A stretch of 64,000 nt of DNA. It comes from Pomphorhynchus laevis. Lineage: Eukaryota; Acanthocephala; Palaeacanthocephala; Echinorhynchida; Pomphorhynchidae. The notes beneath the pieces are model-generated. The model was not told the DNA's origin and ran no database searches. It worked only from the letters and a program-made list of their open reading frames with translations. The position numbers and the translations under genes were made by a program. The stretch is from the NCBI GenBank assembly GCA_012934845.2, contig WNNJ02000449.1, positions 124,001 to 188,000 on the forward strand, read 5' to 3'. Below, piece after piece: positions 45,101 through 57,342 of this stretch; position 1 is the first letter of the stretch, and every line of letters starts with the position of its first letter.

Positions 45101-48100
45101 GCCGTGTGATCAGTAGCCGTGATCAGTAGCAGTGATCAGTTGCAGTGATCAGTAGCCGTGATAGAAGCCGTGATCAGTAGCCGTGATCAGTAGCCGTGAT
45201 CAGTAGCCGTGATCAGTAGCCGTGATCAGTAGCCGTGATCAGTAGCCGTGATCAGCGGCCGTGATAAGTAGCCGTGATCAGTAGCCGTGATCAGTAGTCA
45301 TGATCATTAGCCGTGATCAGTAGCAGTGATAACTTGCAGTGATCAGTAGCTGTGATCAGTTGCAATGATCAGTAGTTGTGATCGGTAGCCGTGATCAGTA
45401 GACGTCATCAGTAGCCGTGATCGGTAGCCGTGATCAATAGCCGTTATCGGTAGCCGTGATCAGTAGCCATGATCAGTAGCTGTGATAAGTAGCTGTGATC
45501 AGTAGCCGTGATCAGTGGTCGTAATCAGTAGCCGTGATCAGTAGCCGTGATCAGTAGCCGTGATCAGTAGCCGTGATCAGTAGCCGTGATCAGTAGCCGT
45601 GATCAGTAGCCGTGATCAGTAGCCGTGATCAGTAGCCGTGATCAGTAGCCGTGATCAGTAGCCGTGATCAGTTGCCGTGATCAGTTGCCGTGATCAGTTG
45701 CCGTGATTAGTTGCCGTGATCAGTAGCCGTGATCAGTAGCCGTGATCAGTATCCGTGATCAGTAGCCGTGATCAGTAGCCGTTCTCAGTTGCCGTGATCA
45801 GATTCCGTAATAAGTTGCCGTGATCAGTAGCCGTGATCAGTAGCCGTGATCAGTAGCCGTGATCAGTAGCCGTGATCAGTAGCCTTGATCAGTAGCCGTG
45901 ATCAGTTGCCGTGATTAGTTGCCGTGATCAGTAGCCGTGATCAGTAGCCGTGATCAGTATCCGTGATCAGTAGCCGTGATCAGTAGCCGTTCTCAGTTGC
46001 CGTGATCAGATTCCGTGATAAGTTGCCGTGATCAGTTGCCGTGATCAGTTGCCGTGATCAGTTGCCGTGGTCAGTAGCCGTGATTCGTAGCCGTGATCAG
46101 TAGTTGTAATCAGTAGCCGTGATCAGTAGCCGTGATCAGTAGACTTGATCAGTGGCAGTTATCTGTTGCAGTGATCAGTAGCCGTGATCAGTAGTTGTGA
46201 TCAGTAGCCGTGATCAGTAGCCGTGATCAGTAGCCGTGATCAGTAGCCGTGATCAGTAGCCGTGATCAGTAGCCGTGATAAGTAGCCGTGATCAGTGGCC
46301 GTGATCAGTAGCCTTGAGCAGTAGCCGTGATCAGTAGCCGTGACCTGTAACCGTGATTAGAAGCGGTAATCAGTAGCTGCGATCAGTAGCTGTGATCAGT
46401 GGCCGTGATCAGTAGCCGTGATCAGTAGCCGTGATCAGAAGTCGTGAACATTAGCCGTGATCCGTAGCAGTGATCACTTGCAGTGATCAGTAGCTGTGAT
46501 CAGTTGCAGTGATCATAGTCGTGATCAGTAGCCGTGATCAGTAGCCGTAATCAGTAGCCGTGATCAGTAGCCGTGCTCATTAGCCGTGATCAGTAGCCGT
46601 GATCATTAGCCGTGATCAATTACCGTGATCAGTAGACGTGATCAGTAGCCGTGATAAGTAGCCGTGATAAGTTGCAGTGATCAGTAGCCGTGATCAGTAG
46701 CCGTGATCAGTAGCCGTGATCAGTAGCCGTGATCAGTAGCCGTGATCAGTAGCCGTGATCAGTAGCCGTGATCAGTAGCCGTGATCAGTAGCCGTGATCA
46801 GTAGCCGTGGTCAGTGGCCGTTATCTGTTGCAGTGATCAGTAGTCGTGATCAGTAGTGTTGATCAGTAGCCGTGATCAGTAGCCGTAATCAGTAGCCGTG
46901 AACAGTAACCGTGATCAGTAGCCGTGATCAGTTGCAGTGATACGTAGCCGTGATCAGTAGCCGTGATCAGTAGCCGTGATCAGTAGCCGTGATCAGTATC
47001 CGTGATCAGTAGCCGTGATCAGTTGCAGTGATCAGTAGTCGTGATCAGTTGCCGTGATCAGTAGTTGTGATCAGTAGCAGTGATCAGTAGCCGTGATCAG
47101 TTGCCGTGATCAGTAGCCGTGATCAGTAGCCGTGATCAGTATCCGTGATCAGTAGCCGTGATCAGTTGCCGTGATCAGATTCCGTGATAAGTTGCAGTGA
47201 TTAGTTGCCGTGATCAGTTGCCGTGGTCAGTAGCCGTGATCAGTAGCCGTGATCACTAGTTGTGATCAGTAGCCGTGATCAGTAGACTTGATCAGTGGCC
47301 GTTATCTGTTGCAGTGATCAGTAGCCGTGAGCAGTAGCCGTGATCAGTAGCCGTGATCAGTAGCCGTGATCAGTAGCCGTGATCAGTAGCCGTGATCAGT
47401 AGACTTGATCAGTGGCCGTTATCTGTTGCAGTGATTAGTAGCCGTGATCAGTAGTTGTGATCAGTAGCCGTGATCAGTAGCCGTGATCAGTATCCGTGAT
47501 CAGTAGCCGTAATCAGTAGCCGTGATCAATAGCCGTGATCAGTAGCCGTGATCAGCAGCCGTGATCAGTAGCCTTGATCAGTAGCCGTGATCAGTAGACG
47601 GATCATAGCTGTGATCAGTTGCAGTGATCAGTAGCCGTGATCAGTAGCCGTGATCAGTAGTCGTGATCAGTAGCCGTTATCAGTTGCCATGATCAGTAGC
47701 CGTGATCAGTTGCCGTAATCAGATTCCGTGATAAGTTGCCGTGTTCAGTGTCCGTGATCAGTTGCCGTGGTCAGTAGCCGTGATCAGTAGCCGTGATCAG
47801 TAGCCGTGATTACTAGTTGTGATCAGTAGCCGTGATCAGTAGCCGTGATCAGTAGCCGTGATCAGTAGACTTGATCAGTGGCCGTTATCTGTTGCAGTCA
47901 TCAGTAGCCGTGAGCAGTAGCCGTGATCAGTATCCGTGATCAGTAGCCGTGATCAGTAGCCGTGATCAGTAGCCGTGATCAGTAGCCGTGATCAGTAGCC
48001 GTGATCAGTAGCCGTGATCAGTAGCCGTGATCAGTAGCCGTGATCAGTAGCCGTGATCAGTAGCCGGTTGTCAGTAGACGTGATCAGTAGCCGTGATCAG

Positions 48101-50964
48101 AAGCCGTGATCAGTAGCCGTGATCAGTAGACAAATCAGTAGCTGTGATCAGTTGCAGTGATAACTAGCCGTTATCAGTAGCCGTGATCAGTAGTCGTGAT
48201 CAGTAGCCGTGATCAGTAGCCATGATCAGTAGCCGTGATCAGTATCCGTGATCAGTAGCCGTGATCATTTGCAGTGATCCGAAACCGAGATCAGTAGCCG
48301 TGATCAGTAGCCGTGATCAGTAGCCGTGATCAGTATCCGTGATCAGTAGCCGTGATCAGTAGCCGTGATCAGTAGCCGTGATCAGTAGCCGTGATCAGTA
48401 GCCGTGATTAGATTCCGTTATAAGTTGCAGCGATCAGTTGCCGTGATCAGTTGCCGTGGTCTTTAGCCGTGATCAGTAACCGTGATCACTAGTTGTGATC
48501 AGTAGCCGTGATCAGTAGCCGTGATCAGTAGACTTGTTCAGTGGCCGTTATCTGTTGCAGTGATCAGTAGTCGTGATCAGTAGTGTTGATCAGTAGCCGT
48601 GATCAGTAGCCGTAATCAGTATCCGTGATCAGTAGCCGTGATCAGTAGCCGTTCTCAGTTGCCGTGATCAGATTCCGTAATAAGTTGCCGTGATCAGTAG
48701 CCGTGATCAGTAGCCGTGATCAGTAGCCGTGATCAGTAGCCGTGATCAGTAGCCGTGATCAGTAGCCGTGATCAGTAGCCTTGATCAGTAGCCGTGATCA
48801 GTTGCCGTGATTAGTTGCCGTGATCAGTAGCCGTGATCAGTAGCCGTGATCAGTATCCGTGATCAGTAGCCGTGATCAGTAGCCGTTCTCAGTTGTTGTG
48901 ATCAGATTCCGTGATAAGTTGCCGTGATCAGTTGCCGTGATCAGTTGCCGTGATCAGTTGCCGTGGTCAGTAGCCGTGATTCGTAGCCGTGATCAGTAGT
49001 TGTAATCAGTAGCCGTGATCAGTAGACTTGATCAGTGGCAGTTATCTGTTGCAGTGATCAGTAGCCGTGATCAGTAGTTGTGATCAGTAGCCGTGATCAG
49101 TAGCCGTGATCAGTAGCCGTGATCAGTAGCCGTGATCAGTAGCCGTGATCAGTAGCCGTGATCAGTAGCCGTGATAAGTAGCCGTGATCAGTGGCCGTGA
49201 TCAGTAGCCTTGAGCAGTAGCCGTGATCAGTAGCCGTGACCTGTAACCGTGATTAGAAGCGGTAATCAGTAGCTGCGATCAGTAGCTGTGATCAGTGGCC
49301 GTGATCAGTAGCCGTGATCAGTAGCCGTGATCAGAAGTCGTGAACATTAGCCGTGATCCGTAGCAGTGATCACTTGCAGTGATCAGTAGCTGTGATCAGT
49401 TGCAGTGATCATAGTCGTGATCAGTAGCCGTGATCAGTAGCCGTAATCAGTAGCCGTGATCAGTAGCCGTGCTCATTAGCCGTGATCAGTAGCCGTGATC
49501 ATTAGCCGTGATCAATTACCGTGATCAGTAGACGTGATCAGTAGCCGTGATAAGTAGCCGTGATAAGTTGCAGTGATCAGTAGCCGTGATCAGTAGCCGT
49601 GATCAGTAGCCGTGATCAGTAGCCGTGATCAGTAGCCGTGATCAGTAGCCGTGATCAGTAGCCGTGATCAGTAGCCGTGATCAGTAGCCGTGATCAGTAG
49701 CCGTGGTCAGTGGCCGTTATCTGTTGCAGTGATCAGTAGTCGTGATCAGTAGTGTTGATCAGTAGCCGTGATCAGTAGCCGTAATCAGTAGCCGTGAACA
49801 GTAACCGTGATCAGTAGCCGTGATCATTAGCCGTGATCAGTATCCGTGATCAGTACCCTGATCAGTTGCATTAATCCGTAGCCGAGATCAGTAGCCGTGA
49901 TCAGTAGCCGTGATCAGTAGCCGTGATCAGTAGCCGTGATCAGTAGCCGTGATCAGTAGCCGTGATCAGTAGCCGTGATCAGTAGCCGTGATCAGTAGCC
50001 GTGATCAGTAGCCGTGATCAGTAGCCGTGATCAGTAGCCGTGATCAGTAGCCGTGATCAGTAGCCGTGATCACTAGTTGTGATCAGTAGCCGTGATCAGT
50101 ATCCGTGATCAGTATCCGTAATCAGTACCCGTGATCAGGGTCAGTGATCCGTAGCCGAGATCAGTAGCCGTTATCAGTAGCCTTTATCAGTAGCCGTGAT
50201 CAGTAGCCGTGATCAGTAGCCGTGATCAGTAGCCGTGATCAGTAGCCGTGATCAGTAGCCGTGATCAGTAGCCGTGATCAGTAGCCGTGATCAGTTGCCG
50301 TGATCAGTTGCCGTGATCAGTTGCCGTGATCAGTAGCCGTGATCAGTAGCCGTGATCAGTAGCCGTGATCAGTAGCCGTGATCAGTAGCCGTGATCAGTA
50401 GCCGTGATCAGTAGCCGTGATTAGATTCCGTTATAAGTTGCAGTGATCAGTTGCCGTGATCAGTTGCCGTGGTCTTTAGCCGTGATCAGTAACCGTGATC
50501 ACTAGTTGTGATCAGTAGCCGTGATCAGTAGACTTGTTCAGTGGCCGTTATCTGTTGCAGTGATCAGTAGTCGTGATCAGTAGTGTTGATCAGTAGCCGT
50601 GATCAGTAGCCGTAATCAGTAGCCGTGAACAGTAGCCGTGATCAGTAGCCGTGATCAGTAGCCGTGATCAGTAGCCTTGATCAGTAGCCGTGATCAGTAG
50701 CGTGATCAGTAGCCGTGATCAGTAGCCATGATCAGTAGCCGTGATCAGTACCCGTGATCAGTTGCAGTGATACGTAGCCGAGATCAGTAGCCGTGATCAG
50801 TAGCCGTGATCAGTAGCCGTGATCAGTATCCGTGATCAGTAGCCGTGATCAGTTGCAGTGATCAGTAGTCGTGATCAGTTGCCGTGATCAGTAGTTGTGA
50901 TCAGTAGCAGTGATCAGTAGCCGTGATCAGTTGCCGTGATCAGTAGCCGTGATCAGTAGCCGTG
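45101..50964 (+). repeat. Homogenised satellite block, right end, 2.9-kb repeat
   Basis: A repeat of 2,896 bp is clear. AAGTCGTGAACATTAGCCG is found at 46439 and 49335, and CCTTGAGCAG at about 46312 and 49208. The block ends in perfect monomers at the junction with segment A'. Confidence 0.85.
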
Positions 50965-50972
50965 AAAAAAAT
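50961..50972. other. Junction satellite / segment A'
   Basis: The array reads GTAGCCGTGA and passes without transition into AAAAAATAAAAATAATATTT, which is the sequence at 1818 and after. The corresponding left flank in A is GATATCAAAAAAAATAAA, which is unrelated to the satellite. Shared sequence at the joint is one base or so, as expected for end joining or for a template switch in an A-run. An assembly join would look the same. Confidence 0.85.
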
Positions 50973-51236
50973 AAAAATAATATTTTAATTTTATTTTTAA
51001 GCCTAAACCAATTTCATGCTTGACTGATGGTAAGTTGTGAGAGTATAATATTGTGCCACTGGTACGAGTGAACAGATTTCCACAAAGATAATCAATAGAT
51101 TTTATTTGACTAGACATCGCAATGAATGATCAAACAGATTTAAGTTATGATCCTTCTGTTATGATCTTAGTTATGATCATAACAGAAGTTAAAGATGACT
51201 CTATTGCACTACGTAGACGATACTGAAAGATCTTTG

Positions 51237-52867
51237 CAGGTTATCGACAAAAATGTTTGCGCCTCTAGGAGATTAATTTATGGAAACAAGCTGAATGTTT
51301 ATCCTGGAAGTTATCGTCTCGTAAATCCGGTGTAATCTCTCAGATTCCTATGTCTAGATGTCATGTTCGTTTTCAGAGTTTACTCTCGAATTTTGACCGG
51401 ACATCTTTGTACACGATCCCCGTTAGTAGCTGGGATATTTGTAGTGATGAATATGATCCATTAAATATGTAATTCACCGCATTTGAACTGCAATTGTGTC
51501 TAGACCATATCTCCAATAATAAAGCAGCGGGTCCTGATAAACTTTGTATAGATACGATAAAGTATTCGTTTTCACTACCCGAAAACTATTGGACGTTCTT
51601 ATTTAATTATTTGCTTAATGGTAAATAAATTGCAACATCTTAGCACGAAGGTATCGTAAAGGTTCTTTACATAAAATGATACAGACTTTTATCAGGGTAT
51701 TACTCTTTGAGATCACTCGTATTAATTCCTGTCGTTTGTAATAACACGTCGTTTAAGGTGTTTCTGTGGACATCTCTTTGCGACTGAACAATTTTGATTT
51801 TGCCTCTGTCGTTCGAAGATGCAGGCTATTGAGATCATTCGTGGTCGAGTTAAGTTGTGCTTTAACTATGGATATACTTTGAATGCTTATTTTATTGATT
51901 TCAAAAATGCTTTTGATAATGTAAATCGTGACTTATCGCTGACGAGATTGTTTAGGCATTTTTGGATCTCAGGTCGAATTCTTAATATGATAGATAACAT
52001 CTTAGAACATATGATGAGAACATCTTATATGCTGTGTATTTTTTTGGTCCCAGGCTATCGGATCCAATAACTGCTAATCAAGGAGTTAAGCAAAATGACC
52101 CAGTAATCCCAATATTATACTTCATATAAATATTTCGAAATCCAAAGTAATAAAATTCCGTCCTACTCTTAGGGGTCATAACCTTGAATTTTGTACTCTG
52201 TACTCTTATCTATGTATCTTGTTAACTTTTAAATGTTCTTTTATTAAGCATTTCATAAAAAATGTTCAAACTTAGTGACAGCGACATCAAGTGTAATTAA
52301 AATCGGATCACTATCTTTTGATGGTGCGCTTAAGTATTTCAATATAATGATTTAATCGATAATTTAGTACGGCCCTTAGCTATCTAGGGGATCTCAAATC
52401 TAGTAATTTCGAACAAATAGATATAGGCCTCTGGTGTTTTATCGAACATTTGGTAGGAGTTTCGTATAAGTGTTCAAATGCCTCTGGCGTTTTATCAAGT
52501 ATGTGGTCGGAGTGTTCATTTACTGCGGTAGCTGCCTTATAATATTATAAAATAATATTATAGTTAATAATATTTATAATCTCAATAATAATATATATTA
52601 ATAATATTAGTAATAGACATCAGATAGATATCAATCCCGAGATATATTTAACTCCTGCTTTTATTCACATTTCCTGGGAAAATTCAAAATAGATAATACG
52701 TCTACTTATGTGTCGTGTTTCCCTTCATGGATATCACGGTAAATATTTTAAAATGCGTATCCTGATTCATCAACCGCACCTATCAATACTTAGTTTATCT
52801 GAAATCGACAAGTTGTAACTTTGGTCTGAGCAAATCAAATTTCTAGATACGACCGAACATTATTGAT
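51237..52867 (+). mobile_element. Decayed LINE, right copy
   Basis: Counterpart of 2090-3720, with the same reverse-transcriptase remnants (open piece 51819-52070 with FIDFKNAFDNVNRDL) and the same breaks. Both copies share every disabling change, so the element died before the duplication. Confidence 0.75.
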
Positions 52868-52939
52868 GATAATTCGATTTTCTCTTTTATTTAAGTGTTT
52901 CTTTTTAATTATTTTGTTGTTTGTTATCCACGCCGAGAT

Positions 52940-53237
52940 GCAAAGAGGCAAAATAAATTATCTTCATAATTATGAATTTAAGATTTTTGTTAACAAAATA
53001 AACTGTTAATATTTTATTTGTAAAAGTAGCTAATAAGTTATTTTGATTTACAAAAGGTCATATATTCTGGTTGTTGTACCACAACCAGGCAAAGAGGCAA
53101 AATAAATTATCTTCATAATTATGAATTTAAGATTTTTGTTAACAAAATAAACTGTTAATATTTTATTTGTAAAAGTAGCTAATAAGTTATTTTGATTTAC
53201 AAAAGGTTATATATTCTGGTTGTTGTACCACAACCAG
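52940..53237 (+). repeat. Tandem duplication 2 x 149 bp, right copy
   Basis: Counterpart of 3793-4090 with the same single difference between its two units, so the 149-bp duplication is older than the 49-kb one. Confidence 0.9.
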
Positions 53238-53239
53238 GA

Positions 53240-54867
53240 GAATTTTAGCTCACATATGCAATCAATTTAAATTAAAGACATTCATTGTAAGTGGCAGCAT
53301 TTTAAACAGTGGTCGGGCTAGCGGATCACAAACATAAGGTAATATTTTAATAGATCGTTGAAAGTGCCAGCCAAAATGTTGAAAGCTTTCACGTGTTGCT
53401 GACTAATAGCCGTCGAAAAGAAAAGCAGGAAATACGCCCAATCGGGGTGTGCGACACTGCAAAAAGAATAATTAGTAAAGTGATTCTTATGTTTTTCCCT
53501 ACTACTTGTAAACGTTGCGGAGACATTTCAAACAGCTGCAGGGCAAAAGTGTGGGGCCAAATAAGCGGTACACTTAATTAGTGTACACTTATAACGCAAA
53601 TGCTGGTGGCTGACTTCTCACAATGGTTGCAAAACCTCCATTTGGCAGAAAATTGAAAGATGTTCAGAATTTTCAGAACTTCATGTTCAGAAGGTTAGCG
53701 GGTCACAAACATAAGGTAATATTTTAGTAGATCGTTATAATACGATCTCCTACCAAATGTAGACCTACCAATGGTCGATCTACATTTCACGTTTCAACTC
53801 TTTTTATCTGCTTACTCCTACACTGGTGCTGATCGGATTTAAACTCAGAACGTTTAAATCGCGATTCAACATCCCCTAGGCTGGCTGCACCAGTGGCAGC
53901 ATGAAAAAACGGTGATCCGGCTAGCGGATCACACCCTAGGGTAGGTATCTAATATATCGTTAGTATACGATTCGCTACCAAAAGTAATATACAGAAATGC
54001 ATATCTACACCACTGGAGCAGCCAGTATTGCAGCGTTGAATGTAACGTTGAATCAACGATACATACGTCCTGAGTTCAAATGCTATCAGCACCAATGTAC
54101 GGAGTAAGCAAATAATAAGGGTCGAAACGTGAAATGCAATAGTCTTGATCACCAGCTCATGATACCCACTCAGGCTGATTAGTAGTGTCCAGCTGTATCA
54201 ATAATAGGAACAATATCTGTGAGGATAATGTCGTGCCACAATCAGAAGATTTTTAGCTCACAGGTGCAATCAATTTAAATTAAAAACATCCATTGCAAGT
54301 GGCATCATGAAAAACAGTGATCCGGCTAGCGGATTACTTACCTAAGGTAACTTTCTAATATATCGTTAGAATACGATGCCCTATCAAAAGTAATATACAG
54401 AAATGTATATCTACACCACTCGAGCAGTCAGCCTAGTAAATGGCTGACTGCTTACTCCTAGTAAGGAGTAAGCAGATACTAAGGGTCGAAAAGTGAAATG
54501 TAGATCTGGACCTACTCAAGCTGATTAGTAGCGTCCTGCCGTATCAAGAATAGGAACAATACCTGTGAGGATAATGTCATGCCACAACCAGAAGAATTTC
54601 ACCTTACATATGCAATCAATATAAATATATTAATATATTGATGATAAAGTAGTGGAATATATTCAATTTATAAATTGAGAAAATCGATTATTTAAATAAC
54701 TGCTGACAGCTCACAGATGCAATCAATTTAAATTAAAAACATTCAATGCAAGTGGCAGCATGAAAAACAGCAGGCTCAATAACTGCTAACAGCTCACATA
54801 TGCAATCAATTTAAATTAAAAATATTCAATGCAAGTGGCAGCATGAAAAACAGTGGGTCCAAAGTGG
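53240..54867 (+). repeat. Short-repeat patchwork, right copy
   Basis: Counterpart of 4093-5720, including SINE-like units at 53776-53892 (minus), 54015-54137 (plus) and 54421-54507 (plus, internally deleted). I saw two substitutions (one in GCGGATCAC to GCGGGTCAC, one in an AT-rich run near 54630). Confidence 0.7.
53393..53581 (+). pseudogene. Dead RLE-type LINE fragment, right copy
   Basis: Same 62 codons as 4246-4434, with the EIRPIGVCDTAKRIISK match to the intact LINE 6.5 kb downstream. It is clearly not derived from that young element, because it was present before the duplication and is far more diverged. Confidence 0.55.
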
Positions 54868-54874
54868 GTCCAGA

Positions 54875-54997
54875 TCTACATTAGTCAAGGAATTATGCAA
54901 GGTGACCTATTAAGTCCGATATAATACTTCAGATAAATATCTCGAGGAATATATCCAATCCATAAATTAAGAAAATTGATTACTTGAATTGTTTTTG
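54875..54997 (+). pseudogene. LINE reverse-transcriptase fragment, right copy
   Basis: Counterpart of 5728-5850 with the same ISQGIMQGDLLSPI reading and following stop. Confidence 0.55.
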
Positions 54998-55663
54998 ATG
55001 TAAATTAATTTTAAATAAATGTATAAAGTGATCGTTTAGGAAGACTAGGGACCATATACTCTTTATTTGAATTAAATTTATTTTTGTTTGTTATCGGAAA
55101 TGCTCGTTGCATAATATCCGGATATTAAACCATTTTGAAACTTAGACGCGTTTTTGAGGGCAAGCAACATATTGCATGAACGAAATACACAGGAAAATTA
55201 CACGTCTTCGAGAACAAGGTTGGATTCTGATAGATTTCCTTAATAGCTTAGAAGAAGCATCAATGTTCGTAGATATAATTCAAAAGCACACTCCATTAAG
55301 GTTGTATTTAGTTAATTATGTCACACATTTGACTATTTTGCATTCATATATATATTCAATTAGTGTGTATATTTAACATTGATGCAGTATATCTACGAGA
55401 AAAAGTATTCATCATTATATTTTGTAAATCGTTTATAATAAAAACAATTTTCCTATCAATTTAGGTAATAGAATTCATAGATAAAATGTAGACGGTATAT
55501 TTTAGATGATATATCATATATAATATAATACATTTTATGTTAAAATATAATATATTTAACAAACGTGAAATATCTTTATAGTAAAATTTGTAAATTAAAA
55601 CAAAAATTTAAAAGATAAATATATTATTTTCTAAAATAATATATTATTTTAATATATCCAACT
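54998..55663. other. AT-rich interval before the tRNA, right copy
   Basis: Counterpart of 5851-6485, with the same doubtful 66-codon frame (55176-55376). About 31 bp of AATATATTATTTT-type sequence are added just before the tRNA (around 55620-55655), making an AT-rich inverted repeat that A lacks. Nothing else recognised. Confidence 0.6.
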
Positions 55664-55737
55664 GGCCGATTAGCTCAGTTGGTTAGAGCGCCGTGCTAAT
55701 AACGCGGATGTCGTGGGTTCGACCCCCACATTGGCCA
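55664..55737 (+). tRNA. tRNA-Ile(AAU), right copy
   Basis: Identical over all 74 nt to 6486-6559, with anticodon AAT, intact A and B boxes and full cloverleaf pairing. The immediate 5' flank differs because of the extra AT-rich bases; the 3' flank is the same and likewise lacks a nearby run of four T. If both are expressed, the duplication raised the gene dose. Confidence 0.93.
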
Positions 55738-56511
55738 TAATATTTGAATATCAAATTAGACGCATTACATTTCCTAAGTGCAAAATCTTTATAGATGTAT
55801 AAAATTAAAAAATGATTAAACAATTTATCTCAAATTATACAATTCCGCGTGAATTTTTGTAATCATATAAGCCCGACGCGAAATAAAGACGAAAAATGGT
55901 AATAGACGCCGTTTTATCATCACTATGACTAATCAGTGCCATATGTTCCATCATTGTCATCATGTATAGGAGGACTAGCAGACCGCAATCAACGAATCAT
56001 TTGATTAAACAATTGTTTCATATAATGCATTGAATTTAATGCATATCTATAATTGGCGTGATTTGACCTTCACAATCAGTTTATTTTATTTTGTGATGTG
56101 ACACATGTGGTGTAGGTTTTAATTGTGTTTTTTAGCATTATATTAAATTGTGTTCTTCCTTAGATCTGAAGAAGCTTTTGAAATATCAAAATGCCATAAA
56201 AATATGGTTGTTGTGGATAAATATCAGTATTTTATTAAAATACATTTTTATGATTACGTTTCATTGTAAAATACAAATCTTTTTAAGTGTAAAGAATTGT
56301 TTAAACTCACTATTAACGAATATTACAATTTAACAACATTTTAATTCATTTTTATTTATTATTATTCAATTTTTTATTTTAATTATTTTTTAGTAAAATA
56401 TTTTTTAATTCTTAAATTATTGTTTTATTTACATAAAACATGTTAACCGACAAACATCTTTGTAACTCAATTATTGAATGTTAGTTTAAAATCTTTATAG
56501 ATTTTCATATA
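55738..56511. other. Intergenic, right copy
   Basis: Counterpart of 6560-7334. It includes a 1-bp deletion (GACCTTCAC against GACCGTTCAC) and two or three substitutions. No gene recognised. Confidence 0.6.
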
Positions 56512-57150
56512 TTTTTATGGATAATAAATAATATACTTTGTATTAAAATAAGATACTTGATAATCTAATTTCATCATAGGAAATACGTTATTAGCATGCA
56601 TTTGGCTCTGCTGCTATGCAGCAGTAATATATATTATTTGTATATTCATAATATACAAATCAACATAATATTATTAAAAATTTATTAAAACTTTTAAGCT
56701 AAAATTTTTAATGGATAATCAACAATATACATTGTATTCGAATAAAATACTAGCGCATAGTTGGCTCCGTTGCTATGTTGGTTCGAGGAATATGGATTAA
56801 AACAGGATAACATAGAGGTTCTTCCTGATGACCTCCATTCCATATTCTGATACATCGTCTGTAAACACTGACTTTTATTAAGAATTGCAACAATATGTAA
56901 TGATATTGGCTTTCTTCAAAATCATTTAAATAATTTAATAGATACATATTTTAAACTAGGTTACTATAAAGATACCATCAAGCGGGAAATAGTAAAATAC
57001 TATAATATATGGATGGATAATAAATAATATACTTTGTATTAGAATAAGATACACCAAATAATCAGATTTCATCAGAGGATATGCGTCATTAGTATGTATT
57101 TATATACATACTAATGACGTTTTTCTATTTTTTAATTTATAAAAAAATAG
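56512..57150 (+). repeat. PLE 3' units and PLE fragment, right copy
   Basis: Counterpart of 7335-8250 without the 274 bp. It contains the hairpins matching 7431-7482, the PLE coding fragment (56872-57008) and the 16-bp hairpin at 57084-57119. Confidence 0.6.
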
Positions 57151-57342
57151 TTGATAATATAATAAATAATATAAGTTAGATGTTCCATACTTTATGGTTT
57201 ACTATGTTTTTGATTTTCGTTATGTTGCCTTTATATTCTTTTTAACAAAATTATAGTTCTATTAGAAATCAGTTAGTAATTAATACATACTTATGCGATC
57301 TTTGACGTGGAAATTGCTCATTGTTTTACAATAAACTAATAT

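Larger units (their letters stand above)
12606..50964 (+). repeat. Giant 13-bp satellite array (AGTAGCCGTGATC)n
   Basis: About 38.4 kb, close to 2,900 monomers, all in one orientation. GC content is 54% in the consensus against roughly 20-30% in the flanks. Each perfect monomer has one CpG and, at its junction with the next, one TGATCA (a GATC site). Common variants are CTGTGATC, TTGTGATC, CCATGATC, CAGTGATC and CCGTAATC. Since 13 is not a multiple of 3, every frame passes through all three phases in 39 bp and meets TAG (plus) or TGA (minus), so perfect arrays cannot encode protein. Internal structure is given in separate entries. Centromeric, heterochromatic or subtelomeric roles are possible but not shown. 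The assembled length may not equal the real length. Confidence 0.97.

Noticed and set aside
12606-50964. CRISPR array
   Set aside because: There are no unique spacers between repeats; the unit is a continuous 13-bp tandem repeat in a eukaryotic setting.
12606-50964. Telomeric repeat
   Set aside because: The 13-mer does not resemble TTAGG, TTAGGG or related telomere repeats, the array is internal, and it has sequence on both sides.
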